In this document: positions 17,556 to 27,098 of the stretch, piece by piece
How the letters are laid out: each line of letters opens with the position of its first letter
Numbering within the stretch: position 1 is the stretch's first letter
DNA from: Desulfuromonas sp. AOP6
GTDB taxonomy: Bacteria; Desulfobacterota; Desulfuromonadia; Desulfuromonadales; SZUA-540
DNA: 64,000 nucleotides
Direction: 5' to 3'
NCBI RefSeq assembly: GCF_009731355.2
Contig: NZ_AP022810.1
Coordinates: forward strand, 1,392,001-1,456,000
Notes under the pieces: generated by a model
Database searches by the model: none
The model's input: only the letters and a program-made list of their open reading frames with translations
Told to the model about the DNA's origin: nothing
Made by a program: the position numbers and the translations under genes

Positions 17556-17947
17556 GTACATTGCTTGACCGTCAGGTGTTGGATAATGGTGTTGTCGTCG
17601 CGTTCTCTGACCGATCAAACCGCTACTTTGGCGATTATCACCGTATCTGTATCGATGTAAGCTGTCACATCCGGTTGTCAGTGGAAACCTTTACGGCAGC
17701 CGGCGATCCGGAGGCTGAGTATCGCAAAGCCCAGTCTGCCCTCGGCGAAGAGGCTGTTTATCAACGCACGCTGGAGCGCATGGGGGTGGCGGGGGCAGAG
17801 GTGGTGGAAACACGCCAACGGATGATCAACGAATTTTGCCAGACCAATTTCCCTTACCTTGGATCCCCTGAATTTCCGGCCCGCTTTGTCGCGAGTGAAA
17901 TGGCAAAAGTCCGCAAACCCCGTCATCTCTTCGTGCCGAAACCATGA
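17552..17947 (+). CDS. Conserved-looking hypothetical protein between two RNA methyltransferases
   Basis: 131 residues, not recognised. It overlaps trmJ by four bases (ATGA) at its start and rlmD by four bases (ATGA) at its end, so its translation is coupled to both. The N-terminal part is strand-rich (DNGVVVAFSDRSNRYFGDYHRICIDVSCHIRL), the middle is a charged helix (PEAEYRKAQSALGEEAVYQRTLERM), and the C-terminus ends basic (KVRKPRHLFVPKP). There is no signal peptide, membrane segment or cysteine cluster. Its tight placement suggests a role in RNA modification or an unrelated housekeeping task; no function is claimed. Confidence 0.75.
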   Translation: MSTLLDRQVLDNGVVVAFSDRSNRYFGDYHRICIDVSCHIRLSVETFTAAGDPEAEYRKAQSALGEEAVYQRTLERMGVAGAEVVETRQRMINEFCQTNFPYLGSPEFPARFVASEMAKVRKPRHLFVPKP

Positions 17948-19233
17948 CCGCCAAGATCCGCATTGATTCTCTTGCTTTTGGCGGTAGAGGTGTCGGGCGC
18001 CTCGATGGCAAGGCCGTGTTTGTGCCGGGCACCGCCCCGGGGGATCTCGTCGACTGCCGCCTTGTCCGTGAAAAGAAGCGTCATGCCGAAGCCGAGCTGG
18101 TGGAAGTGCTTGAGCCTTCACCGGTTCGCCGTCAGGCCACTTGCCCTGTGGCCCACGAATGCGGCGGTTGCCAATGGCAGCATCTGCCCTATGAGCAGCA
18201 ACTGGTCTGGAAGGAAAGGATCTTTCGCGACATTTTGGTGCGGCAGGCGGGTGTCAACGGGGACAAGGTCCTGTCAATTCTGCCCTCGGCGGCGGAGTGG
18301 GGCTATCGCAGCCGCGTGCAGTTCAAGTGCCGCCTGACGGAAAAAGGTTTTGTCATGGGGTTCTATCGTGCGGGCAGCCACTATGTCGTCGATGTTGCGC
18401 GCTGCCTTATTACCGACAGCCGCCTCAATGAACTGCTGCCGGTGTTGCGAACGCTGCTGGGAGATTCGCCCTTCGCCGCTCTGATACCTCAGGTCGATAT
18501 GGCTGTGGGCGATGATGGGCAATGTCGGGTCGTCCTCCATTTTATAGGATCTGAACCAGGTCCGTTCTGCGACTGGCTCAAGCAGCCCTCGCAAAGGGTT
18601 GAAGCCTCGCTCTTCATCCAGTCCGGCCGTAAGCAAACCCTGCGTCAGGTCTATGGAGAGACGGATCTGCATATCCAGGTGGCGGAGCCCCCCTTGACTC
18701 TGGGCTACGGCCCAGGCGGCTTCGCCCAGATCAACCTCGCACAGAACAGACGCCTGGTGATGGCGGTGCTCGCTGCTGCCGAACTGACCGGCAGGGAGAA
18801 CGTGCTGGATCTTTTCTGCGGCATGGGGAACTTTTCTCTGCCGCTTGCCCGTCGGGCGGCTTCGGTGACCGGGGTCGAGGACTTTGAACCTTCCATCGAA
18901 AAAGCTCGCCAAAATGCCCGGGCCAATGGCATTGCCAACGCTCATTTTCTTGCCCGTCCTGCAGAAGGGTTCCTGTCTTCACTGCCCGGGGAGGTCCCCT
19001 TTGACCTGGTTATCCTGGACCCGCCGCGCAGCGGGGCCTATGGCGTAGTCAAGGAACTGGTGGAGGCCGCGGTGCCGCGAATTCTTTATATCTCCTGTGA
19101 TCCCTCGACCCTGGCCAGAGACCTGCAGCCCCTGCTTCATCGTGGCTATGCTGTCGCCTGGGCCCGGCCCATTGATCTTTTTCCGCAGACCTTTCACACG
19201 GAAAGTCTGACTCTCTTGGTGAAAGAAGGGTAA
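17944..19233 (+). CDS. rlmD: 23S rRNA (uracil-5-)-methyltransferase RlmD/RumA type
   Basis: 429 residues. An N-terminal TRAM domain (SLAFGGRGVGRLDGKAVFVPG) binds RNA. Cysteines in CPVAHECGGCQW plus a later VARCLITD match the 4Fe-4S cluster of RumA-type enzymes. The methyltransferase domain has the SAM motif VLDLFCGMGNFSLP, DPPRSG, and the catalytic cysteine in LYISCDPSTLARDL. It makes m5U in 23S rRNA; paralogues can act on other sites or on tRNA, so the exact target is inferred. ATGA overlap with the upstream gene. Confidence 0.9.
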   Translation: MTAKIRIDSLAFGGRGVGRLDGKAVFVPGTAPGDLVDCRLVREKKRHAEAELVEVLEPSPVRRQATCPVAHECGGCQWQHLPYEQQLVWKERIFRDILVRQAGVNGDKVLSILPSAAEWGYRSRVQFKCRLTEKGFVMGFYRAGSHYVVDVARCLITDSRLNELLPVLRTLLGDSPFAALIPQVDMAVGDDGQCRVVLHFIGSEPGPFCDWLKQPSQRVEASLFIQSGRKQTLRQVYGETDLHIQVAEPPLTLGYGPGGFAQINLAQNRRLVMAVLAAAELTGRENVLDLFCGMGNFSLPLARRAASVTGVEDFEPSIEKARQNARANGIANAHFLARPAEGFLSSLPGEVPFDLVILDPPRSGAYGVVKELVEAAVPRILYISCDPSTLARDLQPLLHRGYAVAWARPIDLFPQTFHTESLTLLVKEG

Positions 19234-19323
19234 TAGTCTGATACAAGATCGGAAACTGGCATTCGTGGCCCGTTATGGTATAAGGGATAAAATAACTTCA
19301 CCATTTAGCCTTGGAGACAGTTT

Positions 19324-20004
19324 ATGCCGAAATTCATGAAGCTGATATGCTTGGTGGCTCTTTCTTTGGTTCTTGGCTGCTCGCAGGATTACCGGGCCAG
19401 TATTGCCAGTGATATGAAAACCATCCCTCTTGCTGACGACATGGATCTGGGAATTCGCCTGCCTGGGGATAACTGGAAGATATCGCCGGAGCCGCCAATG
19501 TTCCTGGTCGAGGAGGTGGCTGAGCACATAGAACATGAGTTGGAAGAAACGGGCCGGATGACCGAATCTCTGACCCTGGACCAGTTGAAAAAAGCAGCTC
19601 TCAAAAAGTTGCAGGCCAATGAAGCTTACGTGTTCAATCCTGCCACGGGAGCGCACCTCGATGTCGATATCAGTCGTCTGGGCGAGGGGGGGGTGGCTCC
19701 TTCTGCCCGTGGTGTCGAAAACTCGGCCCGGTATGCTGTCAGCTCCCTTGAGGGGGACGAAGGGGTCAGCGACGTCGTGGCCCGGGTTGAAAAAACACGG
19801 CTGGCTGGAACCCAGTATGCCTGGCGTATTTCAGCTGACTACAAGATGCACGAAGAGCCCCGTCGATTTGTGGGTATTGTGGCCTTTGCCTCACCATACT
19901 GGGTTTATCTCTATTACACGGATCCTCTGAAAAACAACATGGATTACGGCGAGATGGAGAAGATGCTCCAGTCCGCTGTTCTGGGCTTCAAGACCGCCCC
20001 CTGA
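19324..20004 (+). CDS. Putative lipoprotein of unknown function
   Basis: 226 residues with a lipoprotein signal peptide: basic start, hydrophobic LICLVALSLVLGC with the lipobox LVLGC (Cys20). The mature part is mixed alpha/beta with no motif I recognise; it includes charged helices (VEEVAEHIEHELEETGRM) and a C-terminal segment FVGIVAFASPYWVYLYYT. It should be anchored to the inner or outer membrane. It is transcribed alone: 90 bases separate it from rlmD and a terminator follows. Confidence 0.75.
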   Translation: MPKFMKLICLVALSLVLGCSQDYRASIASDMKTIPLADDMDLGIRLPGDNWKISPEPPMFLVEEVAEHIEHELEETGRMTESLTLDQLKKAALKKLQANEAYVFNPATGAHLDVDISRLGEGGVAPSARGVENSARYAVSSLEGDEGVSDVVARVEKTRLAGTQYAWRISADYKMHEEPRRFVGIVAFASPYWVYLYYTDPLKNNMDYGEMEKMLQSAVLGFKTAP

Positions 20005-20069
20005 TGTAAATAGTGGTTGCAATTTCCATCTTTTCATGGTAGGAACATGTTGTTTAATTTGTTCACAGT

Positions 20070-20099
20070 AAAAAGTGAGCTTCGCTGCTCACTTTTTTT
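20070..20099 (+). terminator. Rho-independent terminator just upstream of rimP
   Basis: AAAAAGTGAGC and GCTCACTTTTTTT form a perfect stem around TTCGCT, followed by seven T residues. It ends the lipoprotein transcript. It also sits 19 bases before the rimP start codon, so any rimP promoter upstream of it must read through it. Confidence 0.88.
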
Positions 20100-20117
20100 G
20101 TTTTCGGAGCTGGATGT

Positions 20118-20606
20118 ATGGTGCAGGAGACAACCCTTGTTCGCGTGCAACAATTGGCAGAGCCTATTCTGACTGATTTTGGGCTGGAGCTGGTTGATGT
20201 CGAATTCAAACGCGAGGGAAGAGACTGGTTTCTCAGGTTTTTCATCGACAAGGAAGGCGGTATCACCCTCGATGATTGCGCGGACTTCAGCCGTGAAATC
20301 GGCGCAATCCTTGAGATCGAAGATGTGATCGGTGTCGCCTATCGGCTCGAGGTGTCGTCGCCCGGGCTTGATCGACCTTTGAAAAAGCCGCAGGATTATG
20401 AGCGCTATCAGGGGCGATTGGTCAAGGTCAAGACCTTCGAAAAGCTGGACCCTGACGAACGAGGGCATGAACGCAAGACCTTCGAGGGAGAGCTGTTGGG
20501 CCTCGAAGAAGGCAAGGTGCGTATCCGGCAGCTCGACAAAAAGGGTGGCATCGTCGAGATTGATCTGAATGCCATTGCCAAGGCCAATCTGGAAATAGAG
20601 TTCTGA
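20118..20606 (+). CDS. rimP: Ribosome maturation factor RimP
   Basis: 162 residues with the two RimP domains: GLELVDVEFKREGRDWFLRFFIDKEGGITLDDCADFSRE and LEVSSPGLDRPLKKPQDY are the diagnostic segments (given here in part). It binds the 30S subunit during assembly. The start ATG follows GGAG at 20106-20109. It opens the nusA-infB operon, the same order as in E. coli and Bacillus, and a terminator hairpin lies directly before it. Confidence 0.95.
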   Translation: MVQETTLVRVQQLAEPILTDFGLELVDVEFKREGRDWFLRFFIDKEGGITLDDCADFSREIGAILEIEDVIGVAYRLEVSSPGLDRPLKKPQDYERYQGRLVKVKTFEKLDPDERGHERKTFEGELLGLEEGKVRIRQLDKKGGIVEIDLNAIAKANLEIEF

Positions 20607-20624
20607 GTCTGAAGAGGGCGTGAG

Positions 20625-20700
20625 AGGATATCGAAGATTATCCTTTTCTGGACAGTAGACACGCCAACATGAAGTGAAATAACTTCGCCGCTGCAAGCGG
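20625..20700 (+). promoter_or_regulatory. Three consecutive stem-loops between rimP and nusA
   Basis: The 122-base gap holds three short inverted repeats: AGGATA/TATCCT (20625-20644, followed by T's), GAAGT/ACTTC (20671-20686) and CCGCT/AGCGG (20688-20700). The Shine-Dalgarno of nusA (AGGGAG, 20715-20720) follows. Such a cluster could tune nusA expression or processing; no known riboswitch is matched. Confidence 0.4.
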
Positions 20701-20728
20701 TGAGAAGAAGATACAGGGAGATGTCGGG

Positions 20729-22018
20729 ATGGTAACAAATCTTAATCACATTATTGATCAGGTTGTTAAGGATAAGGGGGTGGACAGGGCTATTCTGGTT
20801 GAAGCCCTTGAGTCGGCCGTGCTTTCCGCCGCCAACAAGAAGTACCGCAACACCCGTGATCTTGAAGCTCATTATAACGACGAGATGGGTGAAGTTGAGC
20901 TCTTCGAGTTCGTCACCGTCGTCGAGGACGTGCAGGATTCCTATAAGGAAATCTCGCTGGAGGAAGCCCGCGAAATTGATCCCGATGTTGAAGCCGGTGA
21001 CTCCCTTGGCATGAAGATGGATGCCAGCAACTTCAGTCGCATTGCCGCTCAGACTGCCAAACAGGTGATCATCCAGAAGGTGCGTGAAGCCGAGCGGGAA
21101 GGGGTCTACAACGAGTTCAAGGACAGGGTGGGTGAGCTGCTCAACGGCATTGTGCGTCGTTACGAACGAGGCGACCTGATCGTCGATCTCGGTCGCGCCG
21201 AAGCGCTGCTTCCTCACCGTGAGCAGGTTCCTCGCGAGAACTACCGTCAGGGAGACCGTGTTCGCGCCTATGTTTCGGAAGTCAAGATGTCTCCGAAGGG
21301 GCCTCAGATTATCCTGTCTCGTACCCACCCCGGTGTGGTTTCCGCCCTTTTTCAGGTGGAAGTTCCCGAAATCTACGAGGGGATTGTGGAGATCAAGGCT
21401 GCGGCCCGCGAACCTGGTAGTCGCGCCAAAATTGCGGTCGTCTCCCATGACCCTGATGTGGATCCTGTCGGGGCTTGCGTCGGAATGCGGGGATCACGCG
21501 TTCAGAACGTTGTCTCTGAATTGCGCGGTGAAAAAATCGATATCATCCCCTGGTCCCATGATATTGCACGGTTTGCCTGCGCAGCGCTGGCACCTGCCGA
21601 GGTTACCCGCGTCTATGTCGACAATGACGAGCAGGCTCTGGAGATTATCGTTCCCGACGATCAGTTGTCGCTTGCTATTGGTAAGAAGGGGCAGAATGTA
21701 CGTCTCGCCGCTAAGCTGACGGGCTGGAAAATCGACATCAAGAGCGAGTCGCGCGCCGCCGAAGCGGAGATGGACGAGCTTGCAGGCGGTGATGGCGACG
21801 AGGATAATGTCGGGAGGGCTTCATCTTCCGGCTCTCTCGGTTATGATTCTCTCTCCAGGGATGAACTTTACGAATTGGCCAAGCAGCACAACATCCCCGG
21901 ACGCAGCTCCATGAACAAGGACGAGCTTGTCGCCGCCCTTAAGGCTCTCTCCGCTGAAGTGGAGGCGCCTGCCGAGGTGGAACCCTCTGTTGAGATCCCG
22001 GAAGAAGGGGGAGACTAG
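20729..22018 (+). CDS. nusA: Transcription termination/antitermination factor NusA
   Basis: 429 residues. N-terminal RNAP-binding domain (residues 1-125), S1 domain (about 135-200, [19 protein letters not shown]-like segment), then KH1 and KH2 with [19 protein letters not shown] and [19 protein letters not shown]. After residue 350 comes an acidic linker and a helix-turn-helix-like element [20 protein letters not shown], resembling Rho_N/SAP motifs, in place of the two acidic repeats of E. coli NusA. It modulates pausing, intrinsic termination and rRNA antitermination. Confidence 0.95.
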   Translation: MVTNLNHIIDQVVKDKGVDRAILVEALESAVLSAANKKYRNTRDLEAHYNDEMGEVELFEFVTVVEDVQDSYKEISLEEAREIDPDVEAGDSLGMKMDASNFSRIAAQTAKQVIIQKVREAEREGVYNEFKDRVGELLNGIVRRYERGDLIVDLGRAEALLPHREQVPRENYRQGDRVRAYVSEVKMSPKGPQIILSRTHPGVVSALFQVEVPEIYEGIVEIKAAAREPGSRAKIAVVSHDPDVDPVGACVGMRGSRVQNVVSELRGEKIDIIPWSHDIARFACAALAPAEVTRVYVDNDEQALEIIVPDDQLSLAIGKKGQNVRLAAKLTGWKIDIKSESRAAEAEMDELAGGDGDEDNVGRASSSGSLGYDSLSRDELYELAKQHNIPGRSSMNKDELVAALKALSAEVEAPAEVEPSVEIPEEGGD

Positions 22019-22023
22019 TCCGA

Positions 22024-22620
22024 TTGACTGCCAGCAGACACAAGGCCGAGCGCACGTGCCTCGGTTGTCGCGAAACCTTTGACCCTCAGCAGTTGGTACG
22101 CTACGTTGTCAGTCCTCAGGGTGAAGTCCTGGTTGACTATCGGAAGAGGCTGCCTGGCAGGGGAGCTTATACCTGCCTGAAACGGCAGTGTATTGACGAT
22201 GCGGTAAAAAGGCGCCAGTTCGGCCGCGCTTTTCGAGGGCTCGCTGGGGATGTTTCTGCCGAGGTGCTGACGGAATCGTTGGTGGCTGAAGTCAGAAGCC
22301 GAATCCTCTCTCTGATTGGCATGGCACGCAAGTCGGGCTGTTTGGTGTCCGGCAGCAACCTTGTTATGATGGCGCTGTCTTCACCTGATTCGTTTACGTT
22401 GATTATCCTCTCTGCCGATATTTCTACCGGAATTGGGGATAAAATCAAAAGTAAAGCACGTCATCTTGGGGTCCCCTGCTTCACTTTTTCCACCAAGGAA
22501 GATTTGGGGCATCTGCTGGGCAAGGAAGAACGGAGCGTTGTCGGGATCAAACCCGGGGGGCTGGCAAACTCGATTATTGAGGAACTATCACGATATAAGC
22601 ACATCGCAGGGGAGTTTTGA
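22024..22620 (+). CDS. YlxR (RnpM-like) and L7Ae-like fusion protein
   Basis: 198 residues. The first 75 are a YlxR/DUF448 domain ([26 protein letters not shown]). The rest is an L7Ae-type RNA-binding domain ([34 protein letters not shown]), equivalent to the separate YlxQ of Bacillus. YlxR proteins bind the RNase P RNA in some Firmicutes. The start is TTG at 22024 after GGGGGAG. It shares a base with the infB start (TGATG). Confidence 0.88.
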   Translation: MTASRHKAERTCLGCRETFDPQQLVRYVVSPQGEVLVDYRKRLPGRGAYTCLKRQCIDDAVKRRQFGRAFRGLAGDVSAEVLTESLVAEVRSRILSLIGMARKSGCLVSGSNLVMMALSSPDSFTLIILSADISTGIGDKIKSKARHLGVPCFTFSTKEDLGHLLGKEERSVVGIKPGGLANSIIEELSRYKHIAGEF

Positions 22621-25472
22621 TGGGAAAGACAAGGGTATACGAACTGGCACAGAAACTCGGTGTTGAAAACAAGGATCTTCTGGAGCGCCTTCAGGAGGCG
22701 GGTATTGACGCCAAGACCCACATGAGCGTTCTTGAGGAAGATGATGTCCGCAAGTTTGAGGCAACCTCCGCTCCTGCTGTCGAAAAGATCGAAGAAGAGA
22801 GGATCATGCCTGGAATCATCAGGCGTCGTCGCAAGGAGGTTCCACAGGCTGTGACAGCTGAAGAACCCGAGTCTTCTGAAAAGTTTGAGGAGACTGATGC
22901 TGCGCCCGAGGTGGAAGTTGCCAAGGCTGCCAAGACAGCGCAGGTTGAAAAGACCGAGCCCGTCGAACCTGTGAAGGGCAAGGAGGCAGATCAAAAGGGT
23001 GATGAAGCTCCGGTGAAGGAGGCAGCCGCTGAAAAAGTTGCTGCTGAGCCAGCTGCTGAGGTCCCTGCTAAAAAAACGCCTCCCCCGGCACCCAAGGAAG
23101 CCCCCGCGGTTTCCTCCGAATCGGCAGAGACATCCGTCAAGGAGTCTGTCACAGCGCCTTCTGCAAAAGAGGAATCTCCTGCTGAAGAGAAGCCAGTTCC
23201 TGCACCTAAGGCCACAAAACCGACGGCTTCCCGGGCTAAGATCCTGGGTCGTGTCGAACTGCCGAAAAAGGCGCCTGCGCAGCAACAGGGGCGTCGCGCC
23301 GAGACGCCGCCCGCACCACGTGGTGAAGGCGCTGCTCCCAGACGTCCCGAGGCTGGCGCTCCAAGGCGACCCGAGGCGGGTGCTGGTGCCCCCGATCGAG
23401 GCGCACCTCGTCGTGAAGCCGGCGCTCCACCCAAAAGGCGTGGAGAAATGGGGGCGGGTCGTCCTTCCGCTCCTACCCTGCCACCTGCTTCTCTCGGCGA
23501 ACCCTTTGCCGGGAAAGAAGTGCGCGGAGGCAAAAAGAAGAAGAAGGGGAAGGGCGCTGATTACAGCGAGGCTCAGGGAGACGGCTTGCGCCGCAAAGGA
23601 CGTCGCGAGGTCTTCGAGCCTGACCACGCCGACCGCACCCGGCGGGGGCGCCGGGCGCCTAAGCCGGTCAAGAAGACTGAAATCACTGTTTCCAAGGCCA
23701 TCAAACGGATTATCAAGATCAGCGATGTCATTACAGTCGGTGAACTTGCCAAGCGCATGGGAATCAAGGCAAATGATCTTATCCGCGAGCTGATGCGCCA
23801 GGGAACGATGGTGACGATCAACCACCCGCTCGATTTTGATACCGCCGCCATTCTTGCATCCGAATTCAATTATGAAGTTGAGAACGTCGCCTTTGATGAA
23901 GAGACGATTCTTGATCATTCCGGGATCAGAAAAGAGGGCGAAAAAGAGAAGCCCGAAGATCTGAAAACCCGGCCCCCGGTCGTTACGATCATGGGTCACG
24001 TCGATCACGGTAAAACCAGTCTTCTCGACGCCATACGCGCTACCAACGTGACGGAGGGCGAGGCTGGAGGCATTACTCAGCATATAGGTGCCTACGATGT
24101 AGAACTTGACGGCAGGAAAATTAGTTTCCTTGATACCCCTGGCCATGAGGCTTTTACTGCCATGCGTGCCCGCGGTGCCAAGGTGACGGATATCGTTATC
24201 CTCGTCGTGGCCGCAGATGACGGTGTCATGCCGCAGACCAAGGAAGCGATCAACCATTCCAAGGCGGCCGAGGTACCCATTATTGTTGCCATCAACAAGA
24301 TGGACAAACCTGAGGCCAATCCTGATCGCGTCAAGCAGGAATTGACCGAATTCGGTCTTGTCTCTGAAAGCTGGGGCGGTGATACGATTTTTGTCGAGGT
24401 GAGTGCCAAGCAGCGTCTAAATATCGATCAACTGCTGGAAATGATCCTTCTGCAGGCTGAAGTGATGGATCTTAAGGCGAATCCCGACAAACTTGCCAAG
24501 GGCGCTATTGTCGAGGCCCGTCTTGACAAAGGCCGGGGTCCTGTCGCGACGGTGCTCGTTCAGGAAGGAACCCTGCGCATTGGCGACCCCATCGTCAGCG
24601 GTGTTCATTTCGGTCGGGTCAGAACCATGACGGACGATCGGGGTGGCCGTGTTACTGAAGCAGGGCCTTCGGTGCCTGTCGAGGTAACCGGTCTTTCCGG
24701 TGTTCCTGATGCCGGAGACACGTTCCATGCCGTCGATGATGAAAAAACGGCCAAGGATGTCGCTCAGCATCGCCAGCAGAAGCTTAGAGAGGCCGAACTC
24801 GCCAAGACCAGCAAAATCTCTCTGGAACAGCTGTATGCCCGTATCCAGCAGGGGGATGTCAAGGAACTCAAAGTCATCATCAAGGGTGACGTTCAGGGCT
24901 CTGTCGAGGCGGTCAAGGATTCTCTTCTCAAGTTGGCGACAGAGGCCTGCCGACTGGTTGTCATTCATACCGGCGTCGGTGGCATCACCGAAAGTGATAT
25001 TACTCTGGCCACGGCCTCGGACGCTATCGTGCTTGGCTTCAATGTCCGTCCTGAAACCAAGGCCAGCGCGCTGGCGGAGGCGGAAGGCGTTGATATTCGC
25101 CTTTACAACATCATTTATGATGCCGTAGCTGATATTCGCGACGCCATGGAAGGGCTGCTGGCACCGACTTTCCGGGAAAAGCACCTTGGTCGCGCCGAAG
25201 TCAGGGAAACGTTCACCATTTCCAAAGTGGGTACCATTGCCGGCTGTTACGTGGTGGATGGGAAGCTTCTTCGCTCTTCGCAGGTCCGCCTGGTGCGAGA
25301 CAGTGTCGTTATCTGGGAAGGCAAGCTGAGCTCATTGAAACGTTTCAAGGATGATGTCAAAGAAGTGGCCACTGGCTATGAATGTGGTATCAGCCTTGAG
25401 AATTATAATGATATTAAAGTTGGTGACTTTATTGAAGCCTTTGAGATGGAGGCTATCAAGACAACCCTTTAA
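22620..25472 (+). CDS. infB: Translation initiation factor IF-2
   Basis: 950 residues from ATG 22620, which overlaps the previous stop by one base; AGGGGAG lies upstream. An N-terminal IF2_N domain ([21 protein letters not shown]) is followed by a long Ala/Pro/Glu/Lys linker with degenerate RRPEAGA repeats near residues 240-275, then a second IF2_N. The G domain has [14 protein letters not shown] (G1), DTPGHEAF (G3) and NKMDKPEAN (G4). Domains II-IV follow to [10 protein letters not shown]. It is a GTPase that places fMet-tRNA on the 30S subunit. Confidence 0.97.
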   Translation: MGKTRVYELAQKLGVENKDLLERLQEAGIDAKTHMSVLEEDDVRKFEATSAPAVEKIEEERIMPGIIRRRRKEVPQAVTAEEPESSEKFEETDAAPEVEVAKAAKTAQVEKTEPVEPVKGKEADQKGDEAPVKEAAAEKVAAEPAAEVPAKKTPPPAPKEAPAVSSESAETSVKESVTAPSAKEESPAEEKPVPAPKATKPTASRAKILGRVELPKKAPAQQQGRRAETPPAPRGEGAAPRRPEAGAPRRPEAGAGAPDRGAPRREAGAPPKRRGEMGAGRPSAPTLPPASLGEPFAGKEVRGGKKKKKGKGADYSEAQGDGLRRKGRREVFEPDHADRTRRGRRAPKPVKKTEITVSKAIKRIIKISDVITVGELAKRMGIKANDLIRELMRQGTMVTINHPLDFDTAAILASEFNYEVENVAFDEETILDHSGIRKEGEKEKPEDLKTRPPVVTIMGHVDHGKTSLLDAIRATNVTEGEAGGITQHIGAYDVELDGRKISFLDTPGHEAFTAMRARGAKVTDIVILVVAADDGVMPQTKEAINHSKAAEVPIIVAINKMDKPEANPDRVKQELTEFGLVSESWGGDTIFVEVSAKQRLNIDQLLEMILLQAEVMDLKANPDKLAKGAIVEARLDKGRGPVATVLVQEGTLRIGDPIVSGVHFGRVRTMTDDRGGRVTEAGPSVPVEVTGLSGVPDAGDTFHAVDDEKTAKDVAQHRQQKLREAELAKTSKISLEQLYARIQQGDVKELKVIIKGDVQGSVEAVKDSLLKLATEACRLVVIHTGVGGITESDITLATASDAIVLGFNVRPETKASALAEAEGVDIRLYNIIYDAVADIRDAMEGLLAPTFREKHLGRAEVRETFTISKVGTIAGCYVVDGKLLRSSQVRLVRDSVVIWEGKLSSLKRFKDDVKEVATGYECGISLENYNDIKVGDFIEAFEMEAIKTTL

Positions 25473-25485
25473 AAGGGACTAAGTC

Positions 25486-25776
25486 ATGGTTGTTGGCGTC
25501 ATGAAGTTGGATCTTCATCTGCATGCCCCCCAGAATCTCAAGGAAAAGCGCGGTGCGGTTAAAAGAATTGTCGGCCGTTGTCGTGAGAGATTCCCGGTGT
25601 CCGTAGCCGAGGTGGGCAGTCAGGACCTGTGGCAGCGTACTGAGGTGGGTTTTTGCATGGTCGCTACCAGCGAGGCCGATATACAGGCCGTGTTCAGCCA
25701 CATCGAAGATGAAATTGATCGCCTGGCTTTGGCTGATGTGCTTCATCGGGATACTGAATTTCTGCACTATTCTTAA
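25486..25776 (+). CDS. YlxP/DUF503 family protein
   Basis: 96 residues of the DUF503 family: [20 protein letters not shown] and a following [19 protein letters not shown] are typical. The family sits between infB and rbfA in many bacteria, as here (13 bases after infB, 17 before rbfA). A compact alpha/beta protein without catalytic motifs; a role linked to ribosome assembly is inferred only from its place. Confidence 0.85.
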   Translation: MVVGVMKLDLHLHAPQNLKEKRGAVKRIVGRCRERFPVSVAEVGSQDLWQRTEVGFCMVATSEADIQAVFSHIEDEIDRLALADVLHRDTEFLHYS

Positions 25777-25793
25777 AAAAGAAGGCCTATTAC

Positions 25794-26171
25794 GTGGATT
25801 TAAAACGCACACAACGAGTTGGAGAAGAAATTCAAAAAGAGATCTCCTCTCTTCTGCTCAACGGGCTGAAAGATCCCCGCATCGGTTTTGTCACCATCAC
25901 CAATGTGGATGTCACCGCGGATCTTCAGATCGCCAAGGTCTATTTCACGGTAATGGGGGATGAGACAGCGCGCAAAAATTCGGAAAAAGGACTAAATAGC
26001 TCCATTCCATTTATCCGCCGTGAACTGGGTAAACGTCTGCGCCTGCGCCACGTACCTGACATCGTTCTCAAATATGATACCAGCCTCGAATATGGCAATC
26101 GTATTGAATCTCTTTTGAAGGATATTCAGACCGAAAGCTCCGATGATAGCGAAAATCAGCAGGATAATTAA
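25794..26171 (+). CDS. rbfA: Ribosome-binding factor A
   Basis: 125 residues with the RbfA KH-like fold: [43 protein letters not shown] (in part) and [18 protein letters not shown]. It binds the 30S subunit and aids 16S 5'-end maturation. The start is GTG at 25794. Its last 29 bases overlap the next gene. Confidence 0.94.
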   Translation: MDLKRTQRVGEEIQKEISSLLLNGLKDPRIGFVTITNVDVTADLQIAKVYFTVMGDETARKNSEKGLNSSIPFIRRELGKRLRLRHVPDIVLKYDTSLEYGNRIESLLKDIQTESSDDSENQQDN

Positions 26172-27093
26172 AGAAAACAATCGTTTCCTGGTCGCTTCCC
26201 ATGAAGGTCCGGATGGGGACGCGATGGCTTCGACTCTGGCTCTGACCAACGCCCTTCGGGAGATGGGAAAGGACGTTGTCGCCTACAATCGGGACGCTGT
26301 TCCTGCTGATTTCACTTTTCTGCCTGGGGCCGAAACAATCGTCCAGAACCTCGACGGGTCTGGAGCCTTTGATGTTGGTTTTGTGCTGGATGCCGGTGAG
26401 TTGCGCCGTGCTGGCTCTCATCTGAAAGAATGCTGCGGCACCCTGGTTAATATTGACCACCACCCTTTTTCCGAAGATTTTGGTTCCCTTTACTTTGTCG
26501 ACGAATCGGCCAGCGCCACCGGGGCTCTGATTTACCGTATTCTCAAAGCTATGGGGCATCCCATCTCCTCTCAGGTCGCCCTGTGTGTTTATACGGCCAT
26601 TCTGGCGGATACAGGTTCTTTTCGTTATTCCAACGCGGACCCGGAGGCTTTTTCTATCGCTGCAGAAATGGTTGCTCTCGGGGTTTCTCCCTGGGAGGTG
26701 GCCTCCGGTCTGTATGAAAGCCAGGAGGAAAAAAGGTTGCGCCTGCTTGGTGCTGTCCTGAACACCCTGACCGTTTCTTCCTGTGGCCGCTATGCATCCG
26801 TGACGGCGACCCTTGACATGATGGCCCAAACGAATACCGGTCCGGAGTATACGGACGGCTTTATCAACTATCCCCGCTCCGTTCGTGGTGTCGAAGTCGC
26901 TCTTTTTTTCCGCGAAGTCTCCCCGGACAATCATAAGGTAGGTTTTCGCTCGAAGGGCAAGGTCGATGTCGGTGCCCTGGCCCGGGAACTTGGTGGCGGT
27001 GGTCACCATAACGCTTCCGGGGCCATGGTCCTGGGAGCCATTGAGACCGTGCGACAGAGTGTTTTTGCCCGCCTTGACTCTCTTCTGTTCTGA
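26143..27093 (+). CDS. nrnA: DHH-family oligoribonuclease/pAp phosphatase (NrnA type)
   Basis: 316 residues. DHH domain motifs: [30 protein letters not shown] and [11 protein letters not shown]; the DHHA1 domain ends with the GGGHH motif [12 protein letters not shown]. NrnA enzymes degrade short oligoribonucleotides and dephosphorylate pAp in organisms without Orn. It overlaps rbfA by 29 bases, so it is probably translated by coupling, and truB begins six bases after it. Confidence 0.9.
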   Translation: MIAKISRIIKENNRFLVASHEGPDGDAMASTLALTNALREMGKDVVAYNRDAVPADFTFLPGAETIVQNLDGSGAFDVGFVLDAGELRRAGSHLKECCGTLVNIDHHPFSEDFGSLYFVDESASATGALIYRILKAMGHPISSQVALCVYTAILADTGSFRYSNADPEAFSIAAEMVALGVSPWEVASGLYESQEEKRLRLLGAVLNTLTVSSCGRYASVTATLDMMAQTNTGPEYTDGFINYPRSVRGVEVALFFREVSPDNHKVGFRSKGKVDVGALARELGGGGHHNASGAMVLGAIETVRQSVFARLDSLLF

Positions 27094-27098
27094 CATCC

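Noticed and set aside
22461-24257. A 598-residue minus-strand frame
   Set aside because: It is antisense to ylxR and infB; its low-complexity composition mirrors the infB linker.
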